The position numbers and the translations under genes are program-made. DNA of 64,000 bases, taken from contig JAUVZL010000002.1 in NCBI GenBank assembly GCA_030602565.1, positions 1 to 64,000 on the forward strand, read 5' to 3'. The notes beneath the pieces were generated by a model. The model was given only the letters and a program-made list of their open reading frames with translations, was not told the origin of the DNA and made no database searches. Shown here piece by piece: positions 33,410 through 41,911 of this stretch. This DNA comes from Candidatus Stahliibacteriota bacterium (GTDB lineage Bacteria; Hydrothermota; Tepidihabitantia; SM23-42). Numbering within the stretch: position 1 is the stretch's first letter; every line of letters starts with the position of its first letter.

Positions 33410-33488
33410 CGATAAACCCCGTTCATCCATGATGGACGTGGGTAAATCGGGCCACTACTATTCATGGTTCGATAAATCGAACAACTAC
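33410..33488 (-). repeat. Two GTAG-headed REP-like hairpins
   Basis: 33466-33488 is a short form: on the minus strand GTAG, then GTTCGA/TCGAAC arms around TTTA. 33410-33458 is an extended form ending CCACTAC with a GTCCATC/GATGGAC inner stem. Both lie between the [2Fe-2S] gene and lipB. Confidence 0.6.
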
Positions 33489-33516
33489 AGAATTAAGGTA
33501 ACCGGAAATATTATAA

Positions 33517-33771
33517 TCACTTATTTACTGTTGCACTAATCGGGATGGGTTTTGTGGGCGGTCGGTAAGTCGGTTGGACAATCTGTTCAATCGGAATACC
33601 GAGTTCTCGCGCCAGGATCTTAGCGATATGCTTTCTGCAACCCTTCCCCTGACAAAGTCCCATTGTGACACGGATGATCCTCTTGAGATCATCCATTGAA
33701 TGATAGCCTTCATGTATTTTCTCAATGATCTCTTCTTCAGTAACATCTTCACAACGACAAATAATCTTCAT
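33517..33771 (-). CDS. BFD-like [2Fe-2S]-binding protein
   Basis: The 84-aa protein carries four cysteines in the BFD-like pattern: CRCEDV near the N-terminus and GLCQGKGCR near 39-47. In many operons this small domain is part of an FAD-dependent dehydrogenase complex (HcnA/proline or glycerol-3-phosphate type) together with a ferredoxin subunit. The ferredoxin at 34050 is divergent from it. The flavoprotein partner is absent from the window. It has a leaderless promoter. Confidence 0.82.
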   Translation of the reverse strand: MKIICRCEDVTEEEIIEKIHEGYHSMDDLKRIIRVTMGLCQGKGCRKHIAKILARELGIPIEQIVQPTYRPPTKPIPISATVNK

Positions 33772-33776
33772 GCTGT

Positions 33777-33804
33777 ATTATATTCGAAATCGAGTTACGG
33801 TCAA
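33777..33804 (-). promoter_or_regulatory. Sigma-70 promoter, leaderless, of the BFD-like gene
   Basis: On the minus strand TTGACC (33804-33799) and TATAAT (33782-33777) are 16 bp apart, with the ATG 5 nt after the -10 box. Confidence 0.75.
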
Positions 33805-33888
33805 GCAGGTCAATTTAACCTTCGGTTAAATCAATTACATAGATTAACAGAATAGATTACAGCGATTTTTTTATAAGTCATTGTGTTA

Positions 33889-33990
33889 TTACTGCTTACT
33901 GTCTTCTGTCAGCTGTCTACTGTTTGGTTCTCAGTGCTTACTATCTTTTCTCCGTTACACCATTACTCCATTACCCCGTTACTCTATATT
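33889..33990. repeat. Degenerate 7/8-bp tandem repeat tract
   Basis: CTGCTTA-like heptads are followed by TCCGTTAC/ACCATTAC/TCCATTAC/CCCGTTAC octads and TCTATATT. The text is near-identical to 8533-8612. Confidence 0.5.
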
Positions 33991-34015
33991 CACCCTCTGC
34001 TCTATGCTCAACAGG

Positions 34016-34043
34016 TTGACATCCACGATTTTTTGGTTATCAT
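34016..34043 (+). promoter_or_regulatory. Sigma-70 promoter, leaderless, of the ferredoxin gene
   Basis: TTGACA (34016-34021) and TATCAT (34038-34043) are 16 bp apart, with the ATG at 34050 lying 6 nt downstream. Confidence 0.7.
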
Positions 34044-34049
34044 AAGGTA

Positions 34050-34496
34050 ATGAATACGACACCTCCTCAAGCCCGTCGCAAAGAAAAACCATATGTGGTC
34101 ATTGAATGCCCGGAAAAAATCCCCTGCGACCCGTGTGTTGATGCCTGTGCTCAGGGCGCGATTTCAATCCCGGGCTCAATAATTGAACTGCCTGAGATTG
34201 ACTATGAAAAGTGCACAGGGTGTCTATTGTGTATCCCGAAATGCCCTGGACTTGCCATATTTGTCATCGATGAAACGCCCGAAGATCATTCAATAATATA
34301 TATCCCCTATGAGCTATTGCCCAAACCAAAAAAAGGTGATAAAGTTCTTGCGCTTGACCGGGAAGGCAAAAAACAGTGTGAGGCAACGATCACAAAAGTT
34401 ATAGACTCACCAAAGTTTGACCACTGTGCAGTAATCGGTTTCTCAGTACCCAAGGATTTGGTCAACGATGTCCGATTTATCAAGTTCAGGCAATAA
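34050..34496 (+). CDS. 4Fe-4S ferredoxin-domain protein of an FAD dehydrogenase-type complex
   Basis: The 148-aa protein has cysteine sets CPEKIPCDPCVDAC near 21-34 and CTGCLLCIPKCP near 56-67, a ferredoxin fold with a variant first motif. A beta-rich C-terminal domain (about 85-148) follows, as in the small subunits of HcnABC-like or sarcosine/proline dehydrogenase complexes. The BFD-like gene is transcribed divergently 278 bp away. The electron donor and acceptor are unknown because no flavoprotein is adjacent. Confidence 0.8.
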   Translation: MNTTPPQARRKEKPYVVIECPEKIPCDPCVDACAQGAISIPGSIIELPEIDYEKCTGCLLCIPKCPGLAIFVIDETPEDHSIIYIPYELLPKPKKGDKVLALDREGKKQCEATITKVIDSPKFDHCAVIGFSVPKDLVNDVRFIKFRQ

Positions 34497-34535
34497 ATCC
34501 TGACTGTGTAGTAGTGTCAAAAAAAAGGAGGTTGT

Positions 34536-36113
34536 ATGTTTAAAAAACTACTATTTCTTTATATGATTCTATGTATTATGTTATTTGCTGATACATATCT
34601 TGTAAGGGTTAGTCTTGGGAGCACAAGGCTCGAGCCTTTTGTTCAGACAAATATTGCAGTTGTTGCTGAGCTCGAGCATATAGCGATCCTCCTCGTTGAT
34701 GAGGAAGACTTAGACGTGATTTCAGATATGTCGTTTAAGATACTCGACCACAACCCCAGCGAAGGAGATTACTATCTCATCCGACGCATTGATAAAACAC
34801 TCGATCTTAATTTATACGGCGATGTCTTATTCAACGAAGCTGATGATTTTCTCCTCAGAGTCGACCATACTTTATTCGAAGAACTGATCAAACAAAAGGT
34901 TCAGGTCAAACAACTATTTCTGCGACCTATTATCCTCAGTGACAAAACCCTAGAGCCTGAAATACTGGCTGACCCGACGGTCCAGGAGATCGTCGATCTC
35001 GTTGATGCAGATTCTGTGCTTGCCAGCGTACAGCGGCTTCAGGATTTTGTATCACGATATTCGACCTATGATTCATGTTTATCAGCAGCGGATTGGATCG
35101 CAGATAAATTCAATGCCTATGGTCTGGATTCAGTATACTTTCAAAACCATACCAGTGGACACGCGCCCAATGTCATAGGTGTGAAACATGGTGTGCTCTA
35201 CCCGGATTCTATATATGTAGTTGTTTGCGGGCACTATGATGCGACCTCTTATATGGCGCCGGAAATAGCACCCGGGGCTGATGACAATGCCAGCGGTACA
35301 ACTGCGGCAATTGAAGCAGCACGTGTTATGCAAAACTATGATTTCGAATATTCTATCCGGTTTATGGCTTTTTCCGGTGAAGAATTCGGTCTCTACGGCA
35401 GTGAGTACTGTGCTCAACAGGCTTATACGCGGGGTGACAGCATACGCGGCGTCTTCAATGCTGATATGATTGCGTATTCTGATGTACAACCAGAAGACCT
35501 CGAAGTTATCGGTAAAATATCAAACCCTTCATGCGATTGGCTTGCTGACTTTTTTATTGCCGCAGCTGATACGTACACAACGCTTCTTACGAGCAAACAC
35601 TTAACTAATAACTGGATACCTTCTGACAATCAATCATTCCTTGATTATGGCTATGCCGCATTACTCGGTATCGAGGACTACGGAGTGACAAATCCCTGGT
35701 ACCATTCACCGGGTGATACGATCGGGTCTGGCTATAATGATAATGCTTTCTGTACTGAAGTAATAAAAGCTCATGTTGCCGCAGTGGCAATTATGGCGGT
35801 ACCCTATGATGTAGGAACCGAGGAGGCGACCAAGGTTAAACGGGTAATCCCAAAACTCAGCATTTACCCCACGGTGCACAGTTCACATTTCACTATTGCC
35901 TTTGATGGACCTAACCCGTCCATTGCTATATATGATGCTACAGGTCGTCTGGTCAAGAATTTCAATCTGAAATCTGAAATCTCCAATCTGCAGTCGGCAG
36001 TTTCCTGGCGCGGTGTTGATAACACAGGACAGAAACTTCCTAGCGGTGTCTATTTTGTACGGGCAGAGAGTAAGGATTTTAGGGCAGTTGAAAAATTGGT
36101 GTTAGTACGCTAG
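34536..36113 (+). CDS. Secreted M28 zinc peptidase with Por/T9SS C-terminal sorting domain
   Basis: The 525-aa preprotein has a signal peptide (MFKKLLFLYMILCIMLFA), a prodomain, and an M28 aminopeptidase core with the metal ligands of GHYDATS, GADDNASG, the catalytic Glu pair in SGEEFGLYG, and WYHSPGDT. Residues of about 440-525 form a type A sorting domain (LSIYPT..., IYDATGRLV, LPSGVYFVRAES, ending KLVLVR), which directs export by the type IX secretion system and is then removed. An AAAGGAGG site precedes the ATG. No T9SS machinery lies in the window. Confidence 0.92.
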   Translation: MFKKLLFLYMILCIMLFADTYLVRVSLGSTRLEPFVQTNIAVVAELEHIAILLVDEEDLDVISDMSFKILDHNPSEGDYYLIRRIDKTLDLNLYGDVLFNEADDFLLRVDHTLFEELIKQKVQVKQLFLRPIILSDKTLEPEILADPTVQEIVDLVDADSVLASVQRLQDFVSRYSTYDSCLSAADWIADKFNAYGLDSVYFQNHTSGHAPNVIGVKHGVLYPDSIYVVVCGHYDATSYMAPEIAPGADDNASGTTAAIEAARVMQNYDFEYSIRFMAFSGEEFGLYGSEYCAQQAYTRGDSIRGVFNADMIAYSDVQPEDLEVIGKISNPSCDWLADFFIAAADTYTTLLTSKHLTNNWIPSDNQSFLDYGYAALLGIEDYGVTNPWYHSPGDTIGSGYNDNAFCTEVIKAHVAAVAIMAVPYDVGTEEATKVKRVIPKLSIYPTVHSSHFTIAFDGPNPSIAIYDATGRLVKNFNLKSEISNLQSAVSWRGVDNTGQKLPSGVYFVRAESKDFRAVEKLVLVR

Positions 36114-36202
36114 CCACTTGAGCTGAAGACGCAAGGTTCTAAGTGAACCGAATAATCCAAATAATCTGGTGATGTAATGGACTAAGTCCCTTTGGACTCA
36201 AG

Positions 36203-36235
36203 AAAGGGGTGAAGGTGGCTGCCCTCACCCCTTTT
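36203..36235. terminator. Bidirectional rho-independent terminator
   Basis: AAAGGGGTGA pairs with TCACCCCTTT across a GC-rich loop and is followed by a T-run. It lies between the converging M28 peptidase and Spy-like genes and can serve both strands. Confidence 0.8.
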
Positions 36236-36242
36236 GTCGTAT

Positions 36243-36737
36243 CTATTGACAACCTCCGCAACCCTTTGAACCAGAGCCGCAGCCTTTACCAGATCTACCG
36301 CCATCATGCATTCCAAGTCCAAAGCACCCTTTTCCCATCATCTTCCTCTGTTCTGGGGTGAGAAGTTGATGTATTGCCAGCCGGTGACTCACCATCTTTT
36401 CCTGGAGTTTTGCCTTTAGTTCACTAACTTCTTTTGTTTTGGCAAGGATTTTCTTGGCATCCAGATTTTCTTCCTGCCATAATTCCTGAAGTTCCATTTT
36501 TTTTATCTTCATTTCAGTTTTTATAGGATCGGTCTCTCTCAACAAGTCTTTTTTTAGCTCAGTCATTTCCTTTTGCTGTTCCGCGCTCAAGTTTAACATC
36601 ATTTTTACATGCTTACCTTTCCCCTCTTTTGGACAATCGCCCATTGTATGATTTTGTTGTTGGGCCAAGCTAACACTGAATATTGCAAAGACCAAAGCAA
36701 TAATCAAAATGGGCATGGTGGTCAGTTTTCTTATCAT
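36243..36737 (-). CDS. Spy/CpxP-like periplasmic LTxxQ protein with Cys/Gly-rich tail
   Basis: The 164-aa protein has a signal peptide ending SVSLAQ, a helical core with LSAEQQKEM and LLTPEQRKMM, the LTxxQ motifs of Spy/CpxP/heavy-metal-resistance proteins, and a C-terminal tail rich in Gly, Lys and Cys (GKGCGSGSKGCGGCQ). The tail may bind metal. It ends the operon that starts with the ECF sigma factor and contains a second Spy-like gene, so envelope or metal stress is the likely theme. Confidence 0.82.
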   Translation of the reverse strand: MIRKLTTMPILIIALVFAIFSVSLAQQQNHTMGDCPKEGKGKHVKMMLNLSAEQQKEMTELKKDLLRETDPIKTEMKIKKMELQELWQEENLDAKKILAKTKEVSELKAKLQEKMVSHRLAIHQLLTPEQRKMMGKGCFGLGMHDGGRSGKGCGSGSKGCGGCQ

Positions 36738-36752
36738 CTTATCTCCTTTATT

Positions 36753-36938
36753 TTATTTTTTCTGTTGTTCTTCTTTTATTATTTCATCAACTGCTTTGAT
36801 TTCACTTGTCAGCTCTTTCTTATACTTCTCAAGTCGAGCAATCCTTTCTTCCCGGCTCATAAACCGACGATGATGACCTTCACAACAACATCCCATAAAT
36901 CCGGGAAACTTGTGATGATACGCTAGATCTTTACACAT
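36753..36938 (-). CDS. Small Cys/His-rich DUF5320-like protein
   Basis: The 61-aa protein starts with a Cys/His cluster (GCCCEGHHRRF) and ends in a charged helix (SREERIARLEKYKKEL...). An AAGGAGATAGA site precedes the ATG. The pattern resembles small DUF5320 proteins. It lies between the two Spy-like genes and may bind metal; this is not shown. Confidence 0.65.
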   Translation of the reverse strand: MCKDLAYHHKFPGFMGCCCEGHHRRFMSREERIARLEKYKKELTSEIKAVDEIIKEEQQKK

Positions 36939-36941
36939 ATT

Positions 36942-37412
36942 CTATCTCCTTTCACATTCTTTATACAAAATATGATTCTCTCTCGGGCATAGATCTCTTT
37001 CCAGATGGCAGTAAAATTGCACCCGCTGTTCTTCGTTTAGCACTCCTTTGACGTCATTCATATGAATAACAACGGTCTTCTCAAGTCGATACTGGAGACG
37101 AACGATTTCAGATAACAGACTGTCCAGCCTGTCTTCATCAAGAGTTTCTCCTTTTTGCAGGATCAGCAATTCCCGACGTTTTTCTAGTAGCTCTTTTCTT
37201 ATTGGGAGGAGCTTTTCCTGCATTTCATTACGCTTTCTTTCTAAGATATCAATCTGTTCAGCGGTCAAATCGAATTGATCGCGCAGTGTACTCTGATGCC
37301 AACCGCATCCAGGCTGTCTTATCCCCCATATCCTCCAGCCAATAGTCAGGATCATCCCGAGATTGAATCCCATAGATACAATAAGCGCAATAATCAAGAT
37401 CCTTGTCTTCAT
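36942..37412 (-). CDS. Membrane-anchored Spy-like heavy-metal-resistance protein
   Basis: The 156-aa protein has an N-terminal signal anchor (about 5-28) and a helical hairpin core with FDLTAEQIDILERKRNEM and VLNEEQRVQF, the Spy-like repeats. It ends with a Cys-containing segment. It overlaps the anti-sigma gene by 4 bp, so the sensor and regulator are translationally coupled. It resembles periplasmic zinc-resistance or RsxB-like sensors. Confidence 0.8.
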   Translation of the reverse strand: MKTRILIIALIVSMGFNLGMILTIGWRIWGIRQPGCGWHQSTLRDQFDLTAEQIDILERKRNEMQEKLLPIRKELLEKRRELLILQKGETLDEDRLDSLLSEIVRLQYRLEKTVVIHMNDVKGVLNEEQRVQFYCHLERDLCPRENHILYKECERR

Positions 37413-37867
37413 TTCGTTTCTCCGCTTATCATGCTATTATAGATGTCAGGAAACGACGTCGCAGGTGCATCATCGAATACAGTCAGGTTTAAAGTAAGCT
37501 TCAATGCTGCTGACTCTTCTTTAGAATATTGAGGCTCAAGACGCTGGACTATAAAGCTACTAATAAGACCCGAAACAAGAAATACGAACGAGAACAATGC
37601 AGGAACAAGTACTGGCTTGAGCCTTCGCATGATAACTCGTTGAGGCTCTCGTTCGTGGATCTTTTGCCTGATGCTCGAGAAAAGATATGGCGGAGCAGAA
37701 ATCTCTTCAGGAACTTCAATTGAGTTGAGGATCCTATATAAGTTTTCATATTCATGCTGGCAATCTTGGCAGACCTTCAAGTGTCTCAAAAGCTCAGCCT
37801 TCTCATCGCCACCCAATTCACCATCAAGATACCTCGATATATGCTTTTTCGCCTTAGTGCATTTCAT
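37409..37867 (-). CDS. Anti-sigma factor (zf-HC2)
   Basis: The 152-aa protein has the zinc-binding anti-sigma domain (HLKVCQDCQ, with Cys3 and His10 nearby) at the N-terminus, one membrane helix near 95-115 and a short extracytoplasmic tail. It lies 49 bp downstream of the ECF sigma gene and should bind that factor until an envelope signal arrives. Confidence 0.88.
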   Translation of the reverse strand: MKCTKAKKHISRYLDGELGGDEKAELLRHLKVCQDCQHEYENLYRILNSIEVPEEISAPPYLFSSIRQKIHEREPQRVIMRRLKPVLVPALFSFVFLVSGLISSFIVQRLEPQYSKEESAALKLTLNLTVFDDAPATSFPDIYNSMISGETK

Positions 37868-37916
37868 ATCTGTTCTCCTATACTATTAGATGCCTTTTGT
37901 CGGCAAAAACCTGCGG

Positions 37917-38528
37917 TCATATTTCACCCCTTTCCTTAAAAGGCATTAGCTTTTTCTTCAAGTTTTGCTTTGCCCTGACTAATAATGATTCAACTGCAGA
38001 GACAGAAGTACTCATGATTCCTGCAATCTCGATATAAGAATAGCCTTCGTATTTAGAAAGGATAAAAGCGATTTTCTGATTGGGCGGTAGAGTATCAACG
38101 GCATTTTGAATGATTGCCATTTTCTGTTTTTGCTTGAATATCTTATCCGGCATAGTTGACTCGGGAGCACAAAATTCTCGCGCTATCTTGGTTGATGCCA
38201 ATGTCGCGTCCTCATCAAGGGATCTTAATATGAGCCTTTTCTTCCTTTTATATTTCTTGCAGACATTTACTGCAATTCGATAAAGCCATGTCGAAAACTT
38301 GGCTTTTCCCTTAAATGTTTTCGCTGCTTTGTAGATCTTGAGGAACACATCTTGAGTTAGCTCCTCAGCTTCGTGATATGAACCAATATACCGGTAGACC
38401 AGATTAAATATCTTGTGCTCGTATCTGTTAAATAGCGCCCGGAATGCAAATTCATCCTTTAGCGCAACTTTCTTTATCAGGGTCTCATCTGCTTCTTGGT
38501 CAAGGTGCAAGTTGTGATCTGCCATCAA
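37917..38528 (-). CDS. ECF-type RNA polymerase sigma factor
   Basis: The 203-aa protein has region 2 (FRALFNRYEHKIFNLVYRYIGSYHEAEELTQDVFLKIYKA...FSTWLYRIAVN) and region 4 (LPPNQKIAFILSKYEGYSYIEIAGIM), the ECF group. It heads a unit with an anti-sigma factor, two Spy-like proteins and a small Cys/His protein. The target promoters cannot be read from this window. Confidence 0.93.
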   Translation of the reverse strand: MMADHNLHLDQEADETLIKKVALKDEFAFRALFNRYEHKIFNLVYRYIGSYHEAEELTQDVFLKIYKAAKTFKGKAKFSTWLYRIAVNVCKKYKRKKRLILRSLDEDATLASTKIAREFCAPESTMPDKIFKQKQKMAIIQNAVDTLPPNQKIAFILSKYEGYSYIEIAGIMSTSVSAVESLLVRAKQNLKKKLMPFKERGEI

Positions 38529-38573
38529 TCTAATATCTATATTTCAGCCACATTTATCACCTCAATGATTCAC

Positions 38574-38816
38574 TTATTCATTCTCCTCTTCAACCCATCT
38601 CTTTATATCGTCTTTGGAAGGTATCTTACCTGAACACTTAACCTTATCATTAATGACCAACCCCGGTGTCGCAAGAAGATTATACCCCATTATCTCTTTT
38701 ATATCAGTGACCTTTTGAACATCTGCTGCGACGTTCAATTCAGCAAGGACATCAATTGTCCTTTTTTCCACTTCCTGGCATCTCGGACAACCAGGACCAA
38801 GTATTCTTATCTTCAT
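38574..38816 (-). CDS. Small thioredoxin-like protein (MTH895/TM0996 type)
   Basis: The 80-aa thioredoxin-fold protein has the redox motif CPRC at residues 10-13 and the cis-Pro motif TPGLVIND. The family often sits beside arsenic or permease genes. A GGAGG site precedes the ATG. It follows the CcdA-like gene and a hairpin repeat, and completes the redox part of the ars block. Confidence 0.88.
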   Translation of the reverse strand: MKIRILGPGCPRCQEVEKRTIDVLAELNVAADVQKVTDIKEIMGYNLLATPGLVINDKVKCSGKIPSKDDIKRWVEEENE

Positions 38817-38866
38817 AATGACCTCCTACCTTTCTTGTGAAAGGTTTGATTCATATAGATTAAAGT

Positions 38867-38904
38867 GGATGCAAACAGATGTCTGTCTGAATCCGTTTGT
38901 ATCC
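38867..38904. repeat. Imperfect hairpin repeat (GGATGCAAAC type)
   Basis: GGATGCAAAC (38867-38876) pairs with GTTTGTATCC (38895-38904) with one mismatch. Related sequence occurs at 41819-41886 and 44723-44755. Confidence 0.5.
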
Positions 38905-38918
38905 GGTACAATTTCTGA

Positions 38919-39617
38919 TCACGATATTGCTATCAAGTAGATCCCGCCGAGAATTACGAGTATACCGCATATCCGTTTGACAATAACTGCACCTTTTGAT
39001 CTCTGGGTCCAGTGCAAATAATGACTTACCATTTCTGTCATGGAACCGGCAAAAACAATCACCAAGCAGTGTCCGATACCATAGACAAGCAGTAATCCAA
39101 TCGCAAAGTAGATTCTCTCGGCAGCAACCTTAAAGACAACGCCTAACATCGGCGCCATATAAGCAAATGTGCAGGGACCTAAGGCAAGACCAAAAATAAG
39201 TCCAATAATAAACGCACCTATCAATCCTCTTCTTTTTGTTTTCTTGCCGCCAGGTCCTGACCAGGGCAGCGGAATAATATCCAGAAGGTGCAGTCCTATA
39301 ACAAAGAAAATCACCGCAACAATATAATTACCATAAGCTCCGATATCGCCCAGCATACGACCTGCCAGCGCAGTTATCACACCGACCAGTCCAATAGTTA
39401 CAAGGATACCAAGGGCAAAAAGCACTGATATCCAGAATGCTCTTTTAATTGATATTCGACCCTGCTCGTCAATGTAGCCGATAATTAATGGAATACTGGC
39501 AAGGTGACAGGGGCTCAAGAGTATACTGAGTATCCCCCAGATAAATGCCGCAATAAAAGCAATATAAGGAGCGCCTTCAATTGTCTTAGTCAACCAGGAA
39601 AAAAGTTCTATTATCAT
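38919..39617 (-). CDS. CcdA/DsbD-type thiol transporter
   Basis: The 232-aa protein has six or seven membrane helices and the paired CcdA half motifs SPCHLASIPLI and GPCTFAYMAPM, each with one Cys, which shuttle electrons across the membrane. It ends one base before the SurA-thioredoxin gene starts its stop, i.e. the two are adjacent with no gap. It should deliver reducing power from a cytosolic thioredoxin to the periplasmic thioredoxin domain next door. Confidence 0.88.
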   Translation of the reverse strand: MIIELFSWLTKTIEGAPYIAFIAAFIWGILSILLSPCHLASIPLIIGYIDEQGRISIKRAFWISVLFALGILVTIGLVGVITALAGRMLGDIGAYGNYIVAVIFFVIGLHLLDIIPLPWSGPGGKKTKRRGLIGAFIIGLIFGLALGPCTFAYMAPMLGVVFKVAAERIYFAIGLLLVYGIGHCLVIVFAGSMTEMVSHYLHWTQRSKGAVIVKRICGILVILGGIYLIAIS

Positions 39618-40673
39618 TTATTCCACTCCCAAATCCTTTAGTTTTGCGACAATATCTGTCTCAGGCATAAACCCTTGATGCCGGTAAACCTCTTTTCCAT
39701 CCGAGTCAAAAAAGATCTGCGTTGGAATCATCATGACCCGGTACTTTCTTGACAAAGAACGATACTCGTCTACATCAAGAATGAGAATTGACGCCCTGCC
39801 CTCATATTCTTCCCTTAATTTCTTGAGAATCGGTTCCATCATCTTGCAGGGCATACAGGTTCCTTTACCAAAGTCAGCAACAACTGGCTGCCCGAGTTTG
39901 AGCGCATTGTTTAAGGGATTATCTACGGTAAGAGCTTCCTGGGTTTTTATCCATTTTTCATTCCTGATAATTTTTGCTGTTGACTTAAGGTTGTTAATGT
40001 ATTCTTCTATTGCCAGCCGCTGCTTCTCCTCCAACGCCATTGGACGCAACTGCTCCTTGATTGCCTTATAGTCTTTGTTTGGAAGTTGGTCTTTATACTG
40101 TTCAAAAAAATCCTTCAATTCTTGTTCACCAATTGAGACATCAGCAACGATATTCTTGAGTAGTAGATTGATCACAACTTGCTCTTCCTGGCCAGGATTT
40201 TGAGCAACAGCTGTTTTGTACTCGGACTGCTCCTTGATATTCTCTTGCCTTGCCGCATGGAGTAATAATTGCCTGGTGACAAGTTCTTCAAGAAATCCTG
40301 CTTTATCGTCTTTGAAATATTCCTTAAAATTGGGTGGCAGCGCGTCATATTGTTGATTGAATATTTCGAGCGTAATTTCTTCTTCATTAACAACCGCCAA
40401 TACATCTTCGTTCAAGGGGGACTTGCTTTTTACGGTCTCGACCTTCTTTACGGGAAGACTATCAACTGGTTTTAGCTCAGTAACCAGGCTCTCGGCTGCA
40501 ATGGTCTCCTTTTCCAGGCCAAGCCATGCAAGTGAATCTTCAGTTTTTCCTGAACTCTCAGTTGCCTCTTTCCCTACACTTCCTGACTTCAACGCTATCA
40601 CAATCACAACTACCACTACCAATAGTACAACAATGCCAATTCTATAAAATAGAGCGCTTTGATTTTTCTTCAT
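39618..40673 (-). CDS. SurA-N-like chaperone fused to a thioredoxin domain
   Basis: The 351-aa protein is anchored by an N-terminal helix (about 10-28). Residues of about 85-225 resemble the SurA/PrsA N-terminal chaperone region (AVVNEEEITLEIFNQQYDALP, FLEELVTRQLLLHAARQ). Residues of about 240-350 form a thioredoxin with CMPC and the cis-Pro IPTQIFF. No parvulin core lies between. A foldase-thioredoxin fusion directly before a CcdA-like transporter suggests coupled reduction and folding of exported proteins. The link to arsenic resistance is by context only. Confidence 0.82.
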   Translation of the reverse strand: MKKNQSALFYRIGIVVLLVVVVVIVIALKSGSVGKEATESSGKTEDSLAWLGLEKETIAAESLVTELKPVDSLPVKKVETVKSKSPLNEDVLAVVNEEEITLEIFNQQYDALPPNFKEYFKDDKAGFLEELVTRQLLLHAARQENIKEQSEYKTAVAQNPGQEEQVVINLLLKNIVADVSIGEQELKDFFEQYKDQLPNKDYKAIKEQLRPMALEEKQRLAIEEYINNLKSTAKIIRNEKWIKTQEALTVDNPLNNALKLGQPVVADFGKGTCMPCKMMEPILKKLREEYEGRASILILDVDEYRSLSRKYRVMMIPTQIFFDSDGKEVYRHQGFMPETDIVAKLKDLGVE

Positions 40674-40738
40674 TATCGTTCTCCTTTTTCTGATTGTTTG
40701 ACTATTTTATCTTTCCTTCTGTTTTCTGTGCTGTCCTC

Positions 40739-41788
40739 TTAAGCTCTAAAAAAAACCTTGGTCTTTTTGCAGAGCCAGACCAGAAATAACATAATCGGCA
40801 CTTCAGTCAAAACACCAACCACCGTTGCTAATGCTGCACCCGATTTCACGCCGAAAAGTGTAGTTGCAACAGCAATGGCAACCTCAAAGTGATTGCTACC
40901 CGCAATAATTGCCGTAGGTGCCGCATCCTCATAACCAAGACCAAGTATTCTTGCCACTACATAGGACAATGTAAACACCAATATGATGTTGGCAAATATG
41001 CCAATTGCTATCATGCCAATTGCACCAGGCAAGTTTACAATGACATAGCCCTGTAGTATGAAGACAAGAACCAAAGTCGCTAATAACGCAATAACCGCCA
41101 CGATTTTCAAAGGTGCAACAATGCGCTCATTGAACCAACCAAGCCCTTTTCTTTTTATGCTTATTGTACGCGTAAAGTAGCCAGCAGCTAAAGGGATACA
41201 GATGTAAATCAATACTGAAAAGGCAATTGTTGCCCATGGTATCGAAATGCCGGAAATACCTAAAAGCAAACCTGCCATCGGCGCATACAAGAAAACCATG
41301 GTGAGAGAATTGACTGCGCACATGACCAGGGTATGCGCCATATTGCCTTTTGCAAGATAACTCCACATTAACACCATTGCAGTACAAGGAGCAACACCGA
41401 GCAGTATCATACCAGCACGATACTGTAAAGCAGTCTCTTCAGGTATAAGCCCCTTGAAAACAACACCAAGAAAAAGCCAGGCGAAGAATGCCATGGTAAA
41501 GGGCTTGATCCCCCAGTTGGCAATCAGTGTTGCAGCTATGGGTTTGGGTGTTCTGCTGGCAATTGCCACCCTGCGAAAATCTATCTGAACCATAATCGGA
41601 TAAATCATCCAGAAAAGGCAGACCGCTATTGGTATTGATACATTGGCTACCTCTAATTTGCTCAAGGTTACACTGAACCCGGGGAATAGCCTGCCCAGTC
41701 CAATGCCAATAATTATACATAAAAATACCCATAAGGTTAAATATTTTTCCCAGATGCCAAGCCCTTTGCTACTTCCTTTTGTTTCCAT
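40739..41788 (-). CDS. acr3: Arsenite efflux permease ACR3
   Basis: The 349-aa permease has ten predicted helices and the ACR3 signature GVAPCTAMVLMWSYLAKGN with the conserved Cys, plus the IAGSNHFEVAIA motif. It exports arsenite. The frame is open to 41848, but that extra part is inside an intergenic hairpin, so I start at the ATG at 41788, preceded by a GGGGGTAGG site. Confidence 0.95.
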   Translation of the reverse strand: METKGSSKGLGIWEKYLTLWVFLCIIIGIGLGRLFPGFSVTLSKLEVANVSIPIAVCLFWMIYPIMVQIDFRRVAIASRTPKPIAATLIANWGIKPFTMAFFAWLFLGVVFKGLIPEETALQYRAGMILLGVAPCTAMVLMWSYLAKGNMAHTLVMCAVNSLTMVFLYAPMAGLLLGISGISIPWATIAFSVLIYICIPLAAGYFTRTISIKRKGLGWFNERIVAPLKIVAVIALLATLVLVFILQGYVIVNLPGAIGMIAIGIFANIILVFTLSYVVARILGLGYEDAAPTAIIAGSNHFEVAIAVATTLFGVKSGAALATVVGVLTEVPIMLFLVWLCKKTKVFFRA

Positions 41789-41818
41789 ACCTACCCCCAC
41801 TTTTTCTAACAAAAAGTT

Positions 41819-41886
41819 GGATGCAGACAGATTAAAGTAGATATACATTGATATCTACCCACGTCTATTATTATCTGTCTGAATCC
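41819..41886. repeat. Structured intergenic hairpin between arsP-like and acr3
   Basis: Outer arms GGATGCAGACAG and CTGTCTGAATCC pair 11/12. An inner perfect stem GTAGATAT/ATATCTAC encloses ACATTG. It is related to 38867-38904. Confidence 0.55.
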
Positions 41887-41911
41887 GCTCCCATCCGTCT
41901 TCATTTTTTCT

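Noticed and set aside
41789-41848. 20-residue N-terminal extension of ACR3
   Set aside because: It lies in the structured intergenic repeat, and the ATG at 41788 has its own ribosome-binding site.
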